Positions 25,077 to 38,590 of a DNA stretch of 64,000 nt are shown piece by piece. Below the pieces are notes generated by a model, which saw only the letters and a program-made list of their open reading frames with translations, was not told where the DNA came from and did no database searches. Location of the stretch: the NCBI RefSeq assembly GCF_046630445.1, contig NC_092340.1, positions 363,300,001 through 363,364,000 of the forward strand. The letters are read 5' to 3'. A program made the position numbers and the translations under genes. Each line of letters opens with the position of its first letter. The stretch's first letter is position 1. This stretch comes from Rutidosis leptorrhynchoides. Lineage: Eukaryota > Streptophyta > Magnoliopsida > Asterales > Asteraceae.

Positions 25077-26247
25077 CTTATTATTATTAGTATTACTAAT
25101 TAGTATTATACATAAAATACTACGACGAAGTCATGGGCGTGTCACTTTTAAAATGGTTTTCAAGCGGGATAGAGTTAAGGAAATTATGGTTTATTGCCAA
25201 GATGGTTATGGGAAATGTTCGGGGGTATATTCGTGAGTCAAACCTAGTGTTTATCATCTCCGTTACGTCTACGTACTTTCCTACAATATTGAATCTCAAT
25301 ATTGATACGTTGAGATCTACGATTATTTGATATTTCGAGTTTCGGTCACATTACGATGAACAACTTTATGTGCTGCTAAGGTGAGTTTCATATGATCCCT
25401 TTTACTCTCTACATTTTTGGACTGAGAATACATGCAAATCCTTTATTAACTGATTTACAATATATATATGCGTGAGTTTCATATGATCCCTTTTACTCTC
25501 TACATTTTTGGGCTGAGAATACATGCAAATCCTTTATTAACTGATTTACAATATATATATGCGTGAGTTTCATTTGCTCCCTTTTTAATTGCTTTTGCAA
25601 TCTATATTTTTGGGCTGAGAATACATGCAATTTATTTTAAAATGCAATGGATACAAGTACATACTAAATTCTACACTGAGTTTGAACCGAAAATCCCCTA
25701 GCTTTGGTAACTAGCAGCTGCCAGTACATAGGATATGGACTGGTGGGCGCGAATAACAGTATATGGATCCATAGGGCTTGACATCCCCGTCCGAGCTAGA
25801 GCGCTAGCCTTTTAACGGACGTATGCTATTTGAGAAGCGTACACGTTGGTTTGCGTGTATTATTAAGATGATTATACAAAGGGTACAAATTATATATACG
25901 TTAAAGTTTAGTTACCAGGGTGCTCAATTTCGTAGAATATTTTGATAAACGTTTCTGGATGAAACAACTGAAATCTTGTGATCCACTTTTATATAATCTA
26001 TTGATAAACGTTTATGGATGAAACAACTGAAATCTTGTGATCCACTTTTATATATAGATTATGCGAAACACTAAAACTATGAACTCACCAACCTTTGTGT
26101 TGACACTTGTTAGCATGTTTATTCTCAGGTTCCCTAGAAGTCTTCCGCTGTTTGCTTATATGTTAGACAAGCTATGTGCATGGAGTCATACATGGCATAT
26201 TTTTCAAGGAAACGTTGCATTCACCAAATCATCACCATGTATCTTAT
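24060..26247 (+). mobile_element. Solo LTR C, left part (level 2 of nest, Tekay-like)
   Basis: It begins TGTGATGACCCGG and continues at 53537-53762, where it ends GATCGTCACA. It is flanked by the 5-base duplication CCAAT (24055-24059 and 53763-53767), with no internal region, so it is a solo LTR left by recombination; own length is about 2.41 kb. It is homologous to the LTR of element A in opposite orientation. Two palindromes (24884-24901 and 24916-24933) precede a TATA-like ctctataaat at 24951-24960. A (TTA)n tract lies at 25018-25074 and a local duplication of about 90 bases around 25400-25570. Confidence 0.9.
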
Positions 26248-29200
26248 TGTAACACCCCGTCAAAAATCCCTTTAACGGAATGTTAACTCTGGTCCCAGTG
26301 CTTGGCTTGACTTCTACGTAACAGCAATATTCTACAGCGGAAGCAATTAATACCTGAGAATAAAACACGCAAAATGGATCAACAACAATGTTGAGTGAAT
26401 CTACAGGTTTTAGGTAAACAATACAGTATGGTTAAGAAATACATTTCAAAAAAGGTTATTAGTGGAAGACCACCAAGGTTCAATGTTAAAAGTTTGTAGA
26501 ACTCCGTGTCCTATTTCAAAAGTTTGTTGACAATACCATGTCAAGTTTCAAATATTCGTAGACAATACCATGTCAAGTTTTATCTCATTTGTTGGTAAAC
26601 CACAATTTTAAATAACGTTGTATAGTATCTGAAAAATAGTTATCAGAAATATAGTTTAGTTTCCTTGACCACGAGATTTTACAAGTACAACTTCAAGTTA
26701 CGAAACGTTTGCATAATCTATGAGCACCTGAATACTAGCAATGACCCGAGTATAGAATCCACTATACCCGCCTTTACCTCATAAAAATGTTATACACTTG
26801 TACGAATGTATTATGTTCAAAATAAATGCACCACAGTTTTTATAGCGGGTGAGGTTGTCAACCTAACGGATCCGTCCATCTAAATTGTGCCTACACCGAT
26901 GGTATTTAAAGTATTCAAGCTAGAGGCTTTGTGTACAAACTCAATATGCAGATATAGTACTCGTGTCAATACAAAAAGCATTTGATAATATAAGTATAAC
27001 AGCGTGTATTCTCATCCCTGAAAACATGTAAAAAGCGGGACTGTAGACTCACCTTTGTATAAAGCTCGGATTGAAAAGTGGACAATTTACTTGTACGGTT
27101 TATAGCCGAGTAATGCAACCTAAGTATATGTATTTAGGTTGGTCAATAAATATGTCTTAAACAAGTGTGGTTTCATAGTATAAGTTGTCTTATTGCTCGA
27201 ATCGACGCGTTTCAAAGTAGAAGTCAACATACAGTCAACTAATTCATGCAAGTCAAACAAAGTCAACCGAAGTCAAATTGAAAGTCAAACTTGGTCAAAT
27301 TAGTCAACTAAAGTCAACATCAGTAGGTTCATGTCAAATGTTAGTCAACATGTCAAACCTAAGTCAAACAACACGTTTTAGATCATAATTGGTCAATTTC
27401 ACAATTCCAGTTTATCGTTGTGCACAAAGTTCATGTACATGTAGCAAACTTAGCATATTATCTCATAGTACAAAATTCATGAAAACATGGAAAACTCCAG
27501 ATCATAAGTATACTCAAAATCGATTCCAAAAAGTCTGGCCAGGGTCTCATACGATAATTAAAAGTCAGGAATCAGAAGGGATACATTTATGGTTTGCCAA
27601 GTCAGTTTCTGACCGCGCACTGATTTCGTTTTGGCTATAACCGGAGCTAGGGACATGCAATTGATACAAGACCAGTGTCCATGGTTCAAGGAAAAATCAA
27701 ACTAACACATATCAAAAGTTGAGCAATTTTTGTTTAGCCAATTTGTACAGTTTATTCGTACAAGTTGAACATTCAGTTTTTCAGCTCAAATCAGAATTTA
27801 CATAAAGTATGGCCCTATTGTGCCCAATGCATAAGGTTTTAGAGATTGACATAAACTAACAATAAGTCACATATCATGTTAAAATTAATATTCAAGAAGC
27901 TTACATGCTCATTCAATAAACACAATCAACAGAGTATAAAACAGAGAGCAATTTACAGATTCGATTCTAGTTTCGCTAGTCACATTCGTACGCGATTATC
28001 CGAAGATCTAGATACAATTAGCCTATGATATCTACATGAAAGATGAAGTACTTTTTGTGTAAATTTCAAATATGCAAAGCTTTAAATCCAGGAGTTAACA
28101 CATTTTATCATACAAGGCTGTTTTCATGAAAGTGCTGTATAAATCAACTTTTTCACTAAATCAAGCATATCTCAAGTTATACATAAGCAAACAATATGAT
28201 ATCCTAGTGTAACCTGAGTGTTTTTAAATTACCTATCCAATGGTATTAATTTCACAATCCATTTCGTGGTCTATCAAACCCAGAATTTCCGATCAATCAC
28301 AAAAACACAACGTTAAATTCAATTGGTCATAACTTGATCATCCGGAAACGAAATCAAGTGATTCCAAAGCCTAAAGTTAATAATTTTCGAAAGCTAATCA
28401 TCTAAACATGTTATAAGATCAGATCAAAAGTCAACTCTTATCAGATCCTAGAGAATAAAATTCGTTTTTCATGTAAACAACATCAATTGATCAAATTAAC
28501 GAAAGAAATTAACATGTACGTGTATAGACTTGAGCAATTGACAACATACACTATGAAACTTTATAAAAAAAATCAGATTTTTAACAATATGGGTTTGAGA
28601 GATTTTACCACAAATCAAGCAATTACTTGTATCTACGCGTAGAGGAGAATGAGAGGAACACGAATCCGCAAGTAATTTAACGATCAAGCAATTGTGTGAT
28701 GTTTAATTTGGGATTTAAGATGATGGTTTATAGTAGAAGATGTTGATGATCAAAGTAGGGCTGTAGTGTGAGGGTTAAAAATAATATTGATGCCTGTATG
28801 CACATGTGTGTGTTATAGTATAAGAAGGAACTAGTGTTTCAACTACCAAAAGTCAACAAAAATGAGCCTAAACTAATAGTCAACATGCATTGGCTACTCA
28901 TGGGACCAAGGATGATGAGGTATGAGGTCATGGCCATGTGGCCTCGGGCTCGGGTCTCAGGCTCGTTTTGTGTAAAAGCTCGTTCGCGCGTGGTTCGTTT
29001 CGAGTGCCATTAACCGTACCGAATCTCCAGAACGTTAACTAGTCGTTGAAACAAAATCACCGTGTTTAATTCATTAAGTAAATAATAAATTAAATTTCTT
29101 TCATATGTTCAATAATTATTAACAATAATTATTCTATCATTTTTCTGAGTTCCGTTAACTGAAAAGTTTTATAGGCGATTAACTTTAATCGTGTCGTTTC

Positions 29201-29428
29201 TAGTTTAATTCATCAACCGAATTAAGTTCACTAATTAATATAACATATTAATTCAAGTAATCCACTAAGGATCAAGTACGCATTTAATTACTTTAAATAC
29301 GAAAAGTTTCACGTAGCCACTGTTAACTATTCTAAAGAAAAAAATTCGGCGTATGAAAATCGTATGATTTAACTAACGATCGTCAAGTATTTAATGAAAG
29401 TTTTAACGGAAAAGCTCGGGTTGTTACA
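26248..29428 (-). repeat. Element B 3' LTR
   Basis: A 3181-base LTR, nearly identical to 33457-36580 plus 53475-53531. Frames at 27389-27640 and 28496-28687 recur identically in the other LTR but show no known domain and are most likely chance. A cluster of gtcaa words at 27225-27370 is a notable low-complexity part. Confidence 0.95.
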
Positions 29429-30113
29429 TTACCCACCCGTTATTGAAAATTTCGTCCCGAAATTTGGATGATGGTAGTTATTGATGAAAATAAAATATTT
29501 TCGTATCATTAGAAATCCACGTTTCAACGTGAGTTTGAATTCTATACCGAAGTTTGCAAATAAAGTTTATACTTGGCTTGAATAGTTTGTCTTTCCAGAC
29601 ATAAGCCTTCATACATTCTTTTAATAAAAGAATTTGGTCATATATGAGTGTTTCGTCAAAGAATATGATAAGATTAAATAATCTTTCGAGATCTCTATAC
29701 GGATGGACTTCTAAGGTCCGTTCGGTTTCGTAATGAATACGAGTTAAGTGTATAGAATTTCTTATCATTAAGAATATGAATGAAATGATTCGGTTACGTG
29801 TAAAAATACAACTAAATATGTCACTAACGGATGTATTGAAGTAATAGTTGTCCGCCTTGACTTTTCGATGTAATCACTATTGAATCTCCTAAATTTAAGG
29901 GATTTGAATATAATCGTTTGAAATCTGTGAGATTTGGATCCGGTAATTAAGGAAATTAGAATCCTTTTCTTTTTGATTTAATACGATTATCTTAATCGGC
30001 TGACGCGTTGCTATGGTAAAAAGTTTTGATATAAATTAATCATCTCTGCGTCCTTATTTTCTCAACCTCAATCTTCTTACTTTCAAAATTCTATTTTCGA
30101 AAATTTTGTGAAG

Positions 30114-30493
30114 ATGCTTCATCCGCTCTTGATTTTCGTTACTATCTTGACTGTGTATACAGTCATTCTTCTTTTTAGTCTACCACCAGAAGAATCTCTG
30201 TTCTTCTATAATTCTCTAGGGGTGACAGTATTTTTAATTCTACCACTCCTCTGTTTTTCAATACTTATTGATATAAATGGTTTATGATCTTCCATGTTTG
30301 TTGTCTTTTATATTCTGACCTATTTTTCGAAGACTCATGCTTTTTATCCAAGAAGATCTTCAACTTGTTCTTCTATACATGGTCAAATAATACGGATCAA
30401 TGGCTGGTGATAATGCAGAAACATTCACTGTTCATCGTCATAGTATCCGTTTTTACCTTGTTTTCTCTTCTCGACTTTAAATCAAGCAAGTAA
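30114..30493 (+). other. Pair of overlapping antisense hydrophobic ORFs in element B
   Basis: The first frame (30114-30287, 57 residues, start MLHPLLIFVTILTVYTVILL) has two hydrophobic stretches separated by PPEES. The second (30284-30493, 69 residues) starts in the ATGA overlap with the first stop and is also hydrophobic. They run opposite to the element. The last part is also present in element A near 90-140. I do not recognise them; chance cannot be excluded. Confidence 0.3.
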
Positions 30494-32134
30494 TGGTCCA
30501 GAATTTGTAGGTATGGAGTTTCGAATGATCATAATATACAAGGTAGAAAGGAAAGGTAATAGCACAATTTGATTTGTCAAATTACCAGAATATCCGAAAA
30601 AGACCGAATCATCAAGAAATATATTTCCTTGATATGTTTAGAAGTTAAATAGAATGAAAGAGTTATGTAACATGGTTCATGATGATTGTAAGGTCTGTGA
30701 ATCATCATCTTCCATTGGAAATTCAGCATGACTTCGGAGCAAGATATTCTCTAAAGATGTCATCGGATCCAGAATTACCTGGATTCTTTGAATATAGGGT
30801 TTGGTCCTTGTATTTTTCCTTGGTCTCCTTCATGGTTAGCTCAATCCGTTTTTCAGTTCCAAATCTGAGCCTTTTTCAATACGTTATTCTTTATCATCAA
30901 ACTTTTGGCCATTAAGACCATCTATAGCTTTTGCTGCTTCGTTAGCATTCTCAAGGTTAACGAATCTGAATCGTTGGTTATCAATCCGAGATGGTTTCAA
31001 GAGATTTTATTTTTAGATGATTAAACGCTGATTGTAATCGTTAACGGATCTAATGGTTGACGAATAGGCGTTGTTGATTTCAAAAGTAATGAATGATAAT
31101 TTCGATGGTTTAATGTGATAATTCATCATAGAATACAAATGAATATAATTCATGAATGTAGTGATCTTTAGGAAGATAACACTTGCTAAAGCTTTACTTA
31201 GATTCCGATATGTCAAAATCAGAATATGTAGTAGTTGTTCTTTAGTGAACGGATACACATATCTTGTGAGTGTAATTAGTATAGTTACTGATTATTGAAT
31301 CAGAATTTGAAGAATGTATAATGTAACATATTAATGTGAGATATAAATATTTCTCGGGTTTTACCTACCCGTTAAATATTTTTACAATTTACAGTTTGTA
31401 CAAAAGAGTTTTTAATTACAATCTTAATGAAGATATATATTCGTATATATTCTTCAGATGTAATCATGGGTTTAATGAGTTAATATAATATTAAACTCAT
31501 TTGATTTACGGTTGAAGATAATCTCCAAAACCTTAGAGATTTCATAATTGTCGAGAAATATTTCGCTAATGAAGTTATGAATCAATACTTCATCGTTAAT
31601 TGTTTATTGATATACCTCGGTATATGATATTGATGCTCGTGAAGTTCTTGTGAAATTTACAAGGCACGAATAATGTTTTCTAGAAAGTTTCGAGTACATC
31701 GAAAATAGAAGTGAAAAATCAAACATGTATTTGAATAATACACTTAGTTTATTATGAAATGAAGTTTATTGTGTTGAAGCAGTGATTAATGATTGTTAAG
31801 TCATTAACGAAGGATGTACATCATAGCATATTAGTGATATGATTTAACCAAGTAGTACATACTAGTTAAGATTCACACGTAATAGTTTAGTACGAAAAGA
31901 TTTATTATTGTTCCAAACCATATATATATAAAGTATACATATATAATTTTTTTTTTCCAGGAAGAATGAGTCAATACATCTTAACTCACAATTAATAATA
32001 TTCCTTGGTATCTATGGGGTGTATGATGTTGATATCCGAAGTACCGAGTGTGATGTTGAGGTGTGGGATGCGGATGTTGTTGTTGGTGAAGCTGATGCTG
32101 TTGGTGGTGATGTTGATGGTACTGGTGGTGCTGG

Positions 32135-32536
32135 CTATGCTGCTGGTGCTGCTGATGCTCTTAGATTTCGCACCATATTCTCCAGAGCCACTACTCGAGC
32201 GCGAAGCTCGTTGACTTCTTCTACTATTCCGGGATGATTGGCGGTTCGGACAAGTGGATGAATAAGATCTAGAATTCTGGATATTAGATATTCGTGGCGG
32301 GATATCCTGGAAATGAGGGTGAAAATGGTGTTCCGGATAGGTTCGCCGGTAAGTGCTTCAGGTTCTTCACCAAGAGGTGAATTCGGTTGGTGGAAGGGAT
32401 CGCCTTCTTCTCGCCTCCATTGATTAAGTCGACTACGAACCCACCCCCAATTCATCCAGAAAAGATGATGGCTAATAGGTTCGTTCGTTCCGGTTACGCT
32501 GTCCATGGAGCTCGAGGAATCAGATGAGAAATCCAT
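32135..32536 (-). CDS. Small gag-like ORF of element B (133 aa)
   Basis: An acidic, Ser-rich start (MDFSSDSSSSMDS) is followed by a conserved block EPISHHLFWMNWGW and by a C-terminal segment predicted helical (NELRARVVALENMVRNLRA), which could form a coiled coil. A diverged copy can be read on the minus strand of element A near 2370-2800 with the same PISHHLFWMN words, so the frame has been kept in the family. I infer a remnant or reduced gag N terminus that may help packaging; no zinc knuckle or capsid major homology region is visible. Alanine-rich sequence follows at its end. Confidence 0.55.
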   Translation of the reverse strand: MDFSSDSSSSMDSVTGTNEPISHHLFWMNWGWVRSRLNQWRREEGDPFHQPNSPLGEEPEALTGEPIRNTIFTLISRISRHEYLISRILDLIHPLVRTANHPGIVEEVNELRARVVALENMVRNLRASAAPAA

Positions 32537-33440
32537 ATTATGTGTTTGGAATAGGGTTTGATATGAATTGAGTGTTGGATGCTATGTTTGTCTCCTTGAA
32601 TACGTGTATATATAGCAAAAGATTTCCGTAATTTACGGAAGAAATTTAGGAAAAGTGTTAGACAAAGTCTATTGGGATAGATATGATAAGATATGATAAG
32701 ATATGATTTGTCTATACTCCAATAATGGCAGTATGATGTCGGGGGATCAAAAATGATAAGCATTGAGAAGTAGTGATTGGTCGTGACTAGCAGTGAGAGG
32801 CGGCGTTGAGTAGTAGTAAGCAACGATAAATAGCAAGGAGTAGTGGTATAAGATGATGAGTATGTCCAGACAGTGTCTTCGTAGTGCCAAGTAGAAATCA
32901 GGGGTGACGGACAGTGTCGGGTAGTGACGAATTGTGACGTGATTACACGCTCCTTATAGGTTATAATAACAATTAAATCGTACGGTGTAATTTTCTACTC
33001 ATATTTGAAATTAAACGGTTTATGTTCTAAATGGTATTTATCCAAGTAACCTACTTGACTCGTTCCCAATTCCTTATTTTGCGGTGTCGGAACTTCTATA
33101 TGAGTTATCGTAATGTAATCCCGGTCATTACATTACGCTATCTCACATTTCCATTCGACATCACTCCATAAGTTCAAGATGGCGTAATCAACTTAATTTA
33201 GTTAAATCTCGCGTCGCGTGTACGTATGTGTTTTGTAGTATGGTGTTCAGTTCAAGTCCATATCATATGAGTGTAAGGTGTATATGTATGTGATGTAATG
33301 TGTAGCCCTACATGTAGCATAGTGACACATACAGTGTAATTACGGTGCATAAAAGTCGTCCAAGACACACGGCTATAGTCTAGACTTCACTAATGCGCCC
33401 TACGGTTAGACACACTAATGTATCCTAGTTCCCTATAACC

Positions 33441-33454
33441 TGGCTCTGATACCA
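33441..33454 (-). other. Primer binding site of element B
   Basis: The minus strand reads TGGTATCAGAGCCA, complementary to the 3' end of plant initiator tRNA-Met, two bases inside the LTR edge at 33457. It gives the orientation of element B. Confidence 0.9.
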
Positions 33455-36400
33455 AATGTAACACCCCGTCAAAAATCCCTTTAACGGAATGTTAACTCTG
33501 GTCCCAGTGCTTGGCTTGACTTCTACGTAACAGCAATATTCTACAGCGGAAGCAATTAATACCTGAGAATAAAACACGCAAAATGGATCAACAACAATGT
33601 TGAGTGAATCTACAGGTTTTAGGTAAACAATACAGTATGGTTAAGAAATACATTTCAAAAAAGGTTATTAGTGGAAGACCACCAAGGTTCAATGTTAAAA
33701 GTTTGTAGAACTCCGTGTCCTATTTCAAAAGTTTGTTGACAATACCATGTCAAGTTTCAAATATTCGTAGACAATACCATGTCAAGTTTTATCTCATTTG
33801 TTGGTAAACCACAATTTTAAATAACGTTGTATAGTATCTGAAAAATAGTTATCAGAAATATAGTTTAGTTTCCTTGACCACGAGATTTTACAAGTACAAC
33901 TTCAAGTTACGAAACGTTTGCATAATCTATGAGCACCTGAATACTAGCAATGACCCGAGTATAGAATCCACTATACCCGCCTTTACCTCATAAAAATGTT
34001 ATACACTTGTACGAATGTATTATGTTCAAAATAAATGCACCACAGTTTTTATAGCGGGTGAGGTTGTCAACCTAACGGATCCGTCCATCTAAATTGTGCC
34101 TACACCGATGGTATTTAAAGTATTCAAGCTAGAGGCTTTGTGTACAAACTCAATATGCAGATATAGTACTCGTGTCAATACAAAAAGCATTTGATAATAT
34201 AAGTATAACAGCGTGTATTCTCATCCCTGAAAACATGTAAAAAGCGGGACTGTAGACTCACCTTTGTATAAAGCTCGGATTGAAAAGTGGACAATTTACT
34301 TGTACGGTTTATAGCCGAGTAATGCAACCTAAGTATATGTATTTAGGTTGGTCAATAAATATGTCTTAAACAAGTGTGGTTTCATAGTATAAGTTGTCTT
34401 ATTGCTCGAATCGACGCGTTTCAAAGTAGAAGTCAACATACAGTCAACTAATTCATGCAAGTCAAACAAAGTCAACCGAAGTCAAATTGAAAGTCAAACT
34501 TGGTCAAATTAGTCAACTAAAGTCAACATCAGTAGGTTCATGTCAAATGTTAGTCAACATGTCAAACCTAAGTCAAACAACACGTTTTAGATCATAATTG
34601 GTCAATTTCACAATTCCAGTTTATCGTTGTGCACAAAGTTCATGTACATGTAGCAAACTTAGCATATTATCTCATAGTACAAAATTCATGAAAACATGGA
34701 AAACTCCAGATCATAAGTATACTCAAAATCGATTCCAAAAAGTCTGGCCAGGGTCTCATACGATAATTAAAAGTCAGGAATCAGAAGGGATACATTTATG
34801 GTTTGCCAAGTCAGTTTCTGACCGCGCACTGATTTCGTTTTGGCTATAACCGGAGCTAGGGACATGCAATTGATACAAGACCAGTGTCCATGGTTCAAGG
34901 AAAAATCAAACTAACACATATCAAAAGTTGAGCAATTTTTGTTTAGCCAATTTGTACAGTTTATTCGTACAAGTTGAACATTCAGTTTTTCAGCTCAAAT
35001 CAGAATTTACATAAAGTATGGCCCTATTGTGCCCAATGCATAAGGTTTTAGAGATTGACATAAACTAACAATAAGTCACATATCATGTTAAAATTAATAT
35101 TCAAGAAGCTTACATGCTCATTCAATAAACACAATCAACATAGTATAAAACAGAGAGCAATTTACAGATTCGATTCTAGTTTCGCTAGTCACATTCGTAC
35201 GCGATTATCCGAAGATCTAGATACAATTAGCCTATGATATCTACATGAAAGATGAAGTACTTTTTGTGTAAATTTCAAATATGCAAAGCTTTAAATCCAG
35301 GAGTTAACACATTTTATCATACAAGGCTGTTTTCATGAAAGTGCTGTATAAATCAACTTTTTCACTAAATCAAGCATATCTCAAGTTATACATAAGCAAA
35401 CAATATGATATCCTAGTGTAACCTGAGTGTTTTTAAATTACCTATCCAATGGTATTAATTTCACAATCCATTTCGTGGTCTATCAAACCCAGAATTTCCG
35501 ATCAATCACAAAAACACAACGTTAAATTCAATTGGTCATAACTTGATCATCCGGAAACGAAATCAAGTGATTCCAAAGCCTAAAGTTAATAATTTTCGAA
35601 AGCTAATCATCTAAACATGTTATAAGATCAGATCAAAAGTCAACTCTTATCAGATCCTAGAGAATAAAATTCGTTTTTCATGTAAACAACATCAATTGAT
35701 CAAATTAACGAAAGAAATTAACATGTACGTGTATAGACTTGAGCAATTGACAACATACACTATGAAACTTTATAAAAAAAATCAGATTTTTAACAATATG
35801 GGTTTGAGAGATTTTACCACAAATCAAGCAATTACTTGTATCTACGCGTAGAGGAGAATGAGAGGAACACGAATCCGCAAGTAATTTAACGATCAAGCAA
35901 TTGTGTGATGTTTAATTTGGGATTTAAGATGATGGTTTATAGTAGAAGATGTTGATGATCAAAGTAGGGCTGTAGTGTGAGGGTTAAAAATAATATTGAT
36001 GCCTGTATGCACATGTGTGTGTTATAGTATAAGAAGGAACTAGTGTTTCAACTACCAAAAGTCAACAAAAATGAGCCTAAACTAATAGTCAACATGCATT
36101 GGCTACTCATGGGACCAAGGATGATGAGGTATGAGGTCATGGCCATGTGGCCTCGGGCTCGGGTCTCAGGCTCGTTTTGTGTAAAAGCTCGTTCGCGCGT
36201 GGTTCGTTTCGAGTGCCATTAACCGTACCGAATCTCCAGAACGTTAACTAGTCGTTGAAACAAAATCACCGTGTTTAATTCATTAAGTAAATAATAAATT
36301 AAATTTCTTTCATATGTTCAATAATTATTAACAATAATTATTCTATCATTTTTCTGAGTTCCGTTAACTGAAAAGTTTTATAGGCGATTAACTTTAATCG

Positions 36401-36580
36401 TGTCGTTTCTAGTTTAATTCATCAACCGAATTAAGTTCACTAATTAATATAACATATTAATTCAAGTAATCCACTAAGGATCAAGTACGCATTTAATTAC
36501 TTTAAATACGAAAAGTTTCACGTAGCCACTGTTAACTATTCTAAAGAAAAAAATTCGGCGTATGAAAATCGTATGATTTA

Positions 36581-38564
36581 TGATAATGCTAAAAACGAAC
36601 ATATATTTCATAGCATTATTCCTCAAGAAAGACAAGCTTTTAGTTGCAATTGTTCTATTTACAAGTGATATTCGTTTAAATAATAAAAGGTGAAGACAAA
36701 AGACAGATTCGACGAATTGAAGACGCAAACGACCAAAAAGCTCAAAAGTACAAAAGATAATCAAAAAGGTTCCAATTATTGATAAGAAACGTCTCGAAAT
36801 CACAAGAGTACAAGATTCAAAACGCAAAGTACAAGATATTAAATTGTACGCGAGGACGTTCGAAAATCCGGAACCGGGACTAGAGTCAACTCTTAACGCT
36901 CGACGCAACGGACTAAAAATTACAAGTTAACTATGTATATAAATATAATATAATATATAATTAATTATATTAATTATATATATATTATATATATATATTA
37001 AAAACTGTCGGCAGCCAGAAACTCCAAGGGTGTAAATTGAAAATACCTCTCCGCGACTCGCGGAGTTTGAAGGGCTTTTTGCCGCGAGTCGCGGAGCCCC
37101 AAATTTCACTTCTGGCTATAAAGCCAACCGAATTCTGATCGAATTGATTCATCATTTTTTTCTTCTCATTCATACGAAGTAATATATATTTATATTTATA
37201 ATTTATATTTTAATTTTAATTATAATTCTAATAATAAGGGTATGTTAGCGAATGTTGTAAGGGTGTAAGTCGAAATTCTGTCCGTGTAACGCTACGCTAT
37301 TTTTAATCATTGTAAGTTATGTTCAACCTTTTTATATTAATGTCTCGTAGCTAAGTTATTATTATGCTTATTTAAAACGAAGTAATCATGATGTTGGGCT
37401 AATTACTAAAATTGGGTAATTGGGCTTTGTACCATAATTGGGGTTTGGACAAAAGAACGACACTTGTGGAAACTAGACTATGGGCTATTAATGGGCTTTA
37501 TATTTGTTTAACTAAATGAAAGTTTGTTAATGTTAATATAAAGATTTACAATTGGGCGTCCCTATAAATTACCATATACACTCGATCGGACACGATGGGC
37601 TGGGTATTTATATGTACGAATAATCGTTCATTTAACCGGACACGGGAATGGATTAATAGCCACTAGAATAATTAAAACAGGGGTGAAATTACATTCAAGG
37701 GTAATTGGTGTAATTGTTAACAAAGTAGTAAAACCTTGGTTTACACGCAGTCGATAACCTGGTGTATTCATTAAACAAAGTATTAAAACCTTGTTACAAT
37801 TCGAATCCCCAATTAGTTGGAATATTTATCTTCGGGTATAATAATAATTTGACAAGGACACTTGCAATTTATATTTATGACTGATGGACTGTTATGGACA
37901 AAAACCAGACGGACATATTGAATAATCCAGGACAAAGGACAATTAACCCATGGGCATAAAACTAAAACCAACACGTCAAACATCATGATTACGGAAGTTT
38001 AAATAAGCATAATTCTTTTATTTCATATTTAATTTCCTTTATTTTATATTTAATTGCACTTCTAATTATCGCACTTTTATTTATTGTTATTTTATCGCAC
38101 TTTTATTTATCGTACTTTTTAATTATCGCAATTTAATTTTATCGCACTTTTATTATTCGCAATTTCATTATCGTTATTTACTTTACGCTTTAATTTAAGT
38201 CCTGTATTTTATATTTTACATTAGGTTTTAACTGCGACTAAAGTTTTAAAATCGACAAACCGGTCATTAAACGGTAAAAACCCCCCTTTTATAATAATAA
38301 TATTACTTATATATATATCTGTATTTTTATAAAAGTAAACTAATATAGCGTTGAGCTTTGTTTAAAGATTTCCCTGTGGAACGAACCGGACTTACTAAAA
38401 ACTACACTACTGTACGATTAGGTACACTGCCTATAAGTGTTGTAGCAAGGTTTAAGTATATCCATTCTATAAATAAATAAATATCTTGTGTAAAATTGTA
38501 TCGTATTTAATAGTATTTTCTGCTAAAATTTAATAGTATTTTATATACCCCTCGTTGCACATCA
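36581..38564 (+). repeat. Element D 5' LTR
   Basis: 1984 bases. Two palindromes (37049-37065 and 37082-37096) lie just upstream of a TATA box within ggctataaagcc at 37114-37125, so transcription probably starts about 30 bases after it. The last third is rich in repeated atcgcactttt words (38050-38160). Confidence 0.95.
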
Positions 38565-38572
38565 AGTATTTT

Positions 38573-38590
38573 TGGCGCCGCTGCCGGGGA
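38573..38590 (+). other. Primer binding site of element D
   Basis: TGGCGCCGCTGCCGGGGA lies 8 bases after the LTR. It matches, with one difference from the sequence I recall, the complement of the 3' end of plant tRNA-Asp, a primer used by Athila and Tat relatives. Confidence 0.8.

Larger units (their letters stand above)
29429..33456 (-). mobile_element. Element B internal region
   Basis: 4028 bases between the LTRs. From the primer site it runs leftward through the leader, the 133-codon gag-like ORF (32135-32536), then about 2.6 kb without an identifiable sense ORF, to the polypurine end at about 29429-29445. Many blocks match 1-3182 of element A. Two overlapping hydrophobic ORFs lie antisense at 30114-30493. 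Confidence 0.85.

Noticed and set aside
24904-25236. 110-codon frame with a long leucine run
   Set aside because: The leucines come from a (TTA)n microsatellite in solo LTR C. The same holds for the Ile-rich frames at 4603-4935 and 6432-6677.
27389-27640. Conserved 83-codon frame present twice (also 34598-34849)
   Set aside because: The identity comes from recent LTR duplication, not selection; no domain is visible.
26248-36580. Tandem segmental duplication of a 3.2-kb host segment
   Set aside because: The repeat pair has TG/CA ends, a primer site, a polypurine end and a 5-base target duplication, so it is an LTR pair.
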